Below are positions 63,186 to 64,000 of a stretch of DNA of 64,000 nt, in pieces. Made by a program: the position numbers and the translations under genes. This DNA is from Bactericera cockerelli. Its lineage: Eukaryota; Arthropoda; Insecta; Hemiptera; Triozidae. The stretch spans positions 49,211,715 through 49,275,714 of the forward strand of contig CM044955.1 of NCBI GenBank assembly GCA_024516035.1, written 5' to 3'. Below the pieces are notes generated by a model. The model was not told where the DNA came from, searched no databases, and was given only the letters and a program-made list of their open reading frames with translations. The number at the start of each line of letters is the position of its first letter. Position 1 is the first letter of the stretch.

Positions 63186-63363
63186 TAAATAAGTAGGATG
63201 TACTGAATGGAGGAAGATAAACAGATACCAGCAATGTCAGGCCAAAAGACAACACAAAACATTGGCACCTGTAACAAGGTTGGCATTAGGAAGTGCATCA
63301 AGCCGTAAAATATGGAAGTATTAGAAGTGCCAGAACCAACCCAAGTATAGGTTTGGGAAAAGA

Positions 63364-63612
63364 TAATGTCTCGCTAGAGGACTATAAACAGAGAACAGAC
63401 TAGCCAACCCTTACAAGCCAGGCTAGCTTGCAGTTTCCTAAGGGTTTAATGGCTTATAAAGAAAAATCCGAGTCCTCATGATGGTTGATCGCACATAGAA
63501 ATATGTGGTTCAGGACGAACCAACTTTGAAATAATGTTGGCTGGAGACCATCACTCACCCCTCCAGCTGTAGCCAAGCTGGCTACAACAACAACAACAAC
63601 AACAACAACAAA
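63364..63612 (+). repeat. Dispersed repeat ending in (CAA)n
   Basis: Partner of 14745-14970. It ends in ACAACAACAACAACAACAAC, which suggests a retroposon with a CAA tail. Confidence 0.65.
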
Positions 63613-64000
63613 GAAAAAATTGAATATCATTATTGTGAAAATAAGGTGAGGTAAAACCACCCAATAAACTAAAGATCTTTTTTACAATGTATTTTAGGAC
63701 CGTTGCTCAAGAGTAAGTCAATAGTCAAAAAAATAACGTCCACTAGACTTGAGATCATTAAACGTCTATAAAATTTAATTTCAATCACCTAAAGCTACGA
63801 ATTATAGCGGTTGTGTGCAATTCAAGACCATTTCAAAGTGTCTAAGTACATTTATCAAGGACTACCACTTTTGGTTGTTTCACCACAGTCGCCTGCCAAG
63901 CCACATACATATAAATATCAATATATAGGTGATAGATATGATATAGGTACATAGATCTATAACCTGTAAACAATTGATTCCATGGTAAAACCACAAATTG

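Overview
The window reads as nuclear DNA of an arthropod, most likely an insect. It is AT-rich, its genes are split by GT-AG introns, words such as TAGGTACCTACC are frequent, and it is packed with nested transposable elements and tRNA-derived SINEs. The repeats would fit a hemipteran (psyllid or aphid type), but the species cannot be fixed from the sequence. No bacterial gene, operon, CRISPR array or rRNA operon was seen.

Layout. 1-7.3 kb: a tRNA-type SINE (family A) contains a second SINE (family B), which contains a full-length, nearly intact BEL/Pao LTR retrotransposon on the minus strand. 7.3-10.5 kb: four exons of a minus-strand gene for a secreted cysteine-rich protein; its 3' end lies outside the window or was not found. 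11.9-14.1 kb: a minus-strand unit that appears to encode two proteins from one mRNA, a small LYR-motif protein and then the mitochondrial release-factor-like protein MTRFR. 15.2-16.3 kb: a decayed Gypsy-type gag/protease carrying a piggyBac-type MITE. 16.6-17.3 kb: PIGX, single exon, minus strand. 18.5-21.0 kb: TMEM107, four exons, plus strand, complete (141 codons). 22.4-37.3 kb: a complete 11-exon SLC1/EAAT-type transporter gene on the minus strand (498 codons), with a possible alternative first exon at 40.95 kb. 38-62 kb: gene-poor DNA with SINEs, minisatellites and a microsatellite-bearing family that looks like non-autonomous Helentron (HINE) elements. 62.43 kb: a plus-strand exon that looks like a signal-peptide first exon.

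The genes are ordinary cellular genes (GPI anchor synthesis, ciliary transition zone, mitochondrial translation rescue, amino-acid transport) and do not form one pathway. Points most worth a second look: the LYR/MTRFR dicistronic arrangement; loss of the canonical NMDGT motif in the EAAT-like protein despite an intact reading frame; the alternative EAAT start exon; SINEs derived from 5S rRNA with clear target duplications; a U2 snRNA-like segment joined to a tRNA-like SINE; and the HINE-like family that repeatedly sits in A-rich tracts.

Exon borders were set by hand from splice consensus, phase and protein similarity. Family assignments rest on remembered motifs, not on searches.
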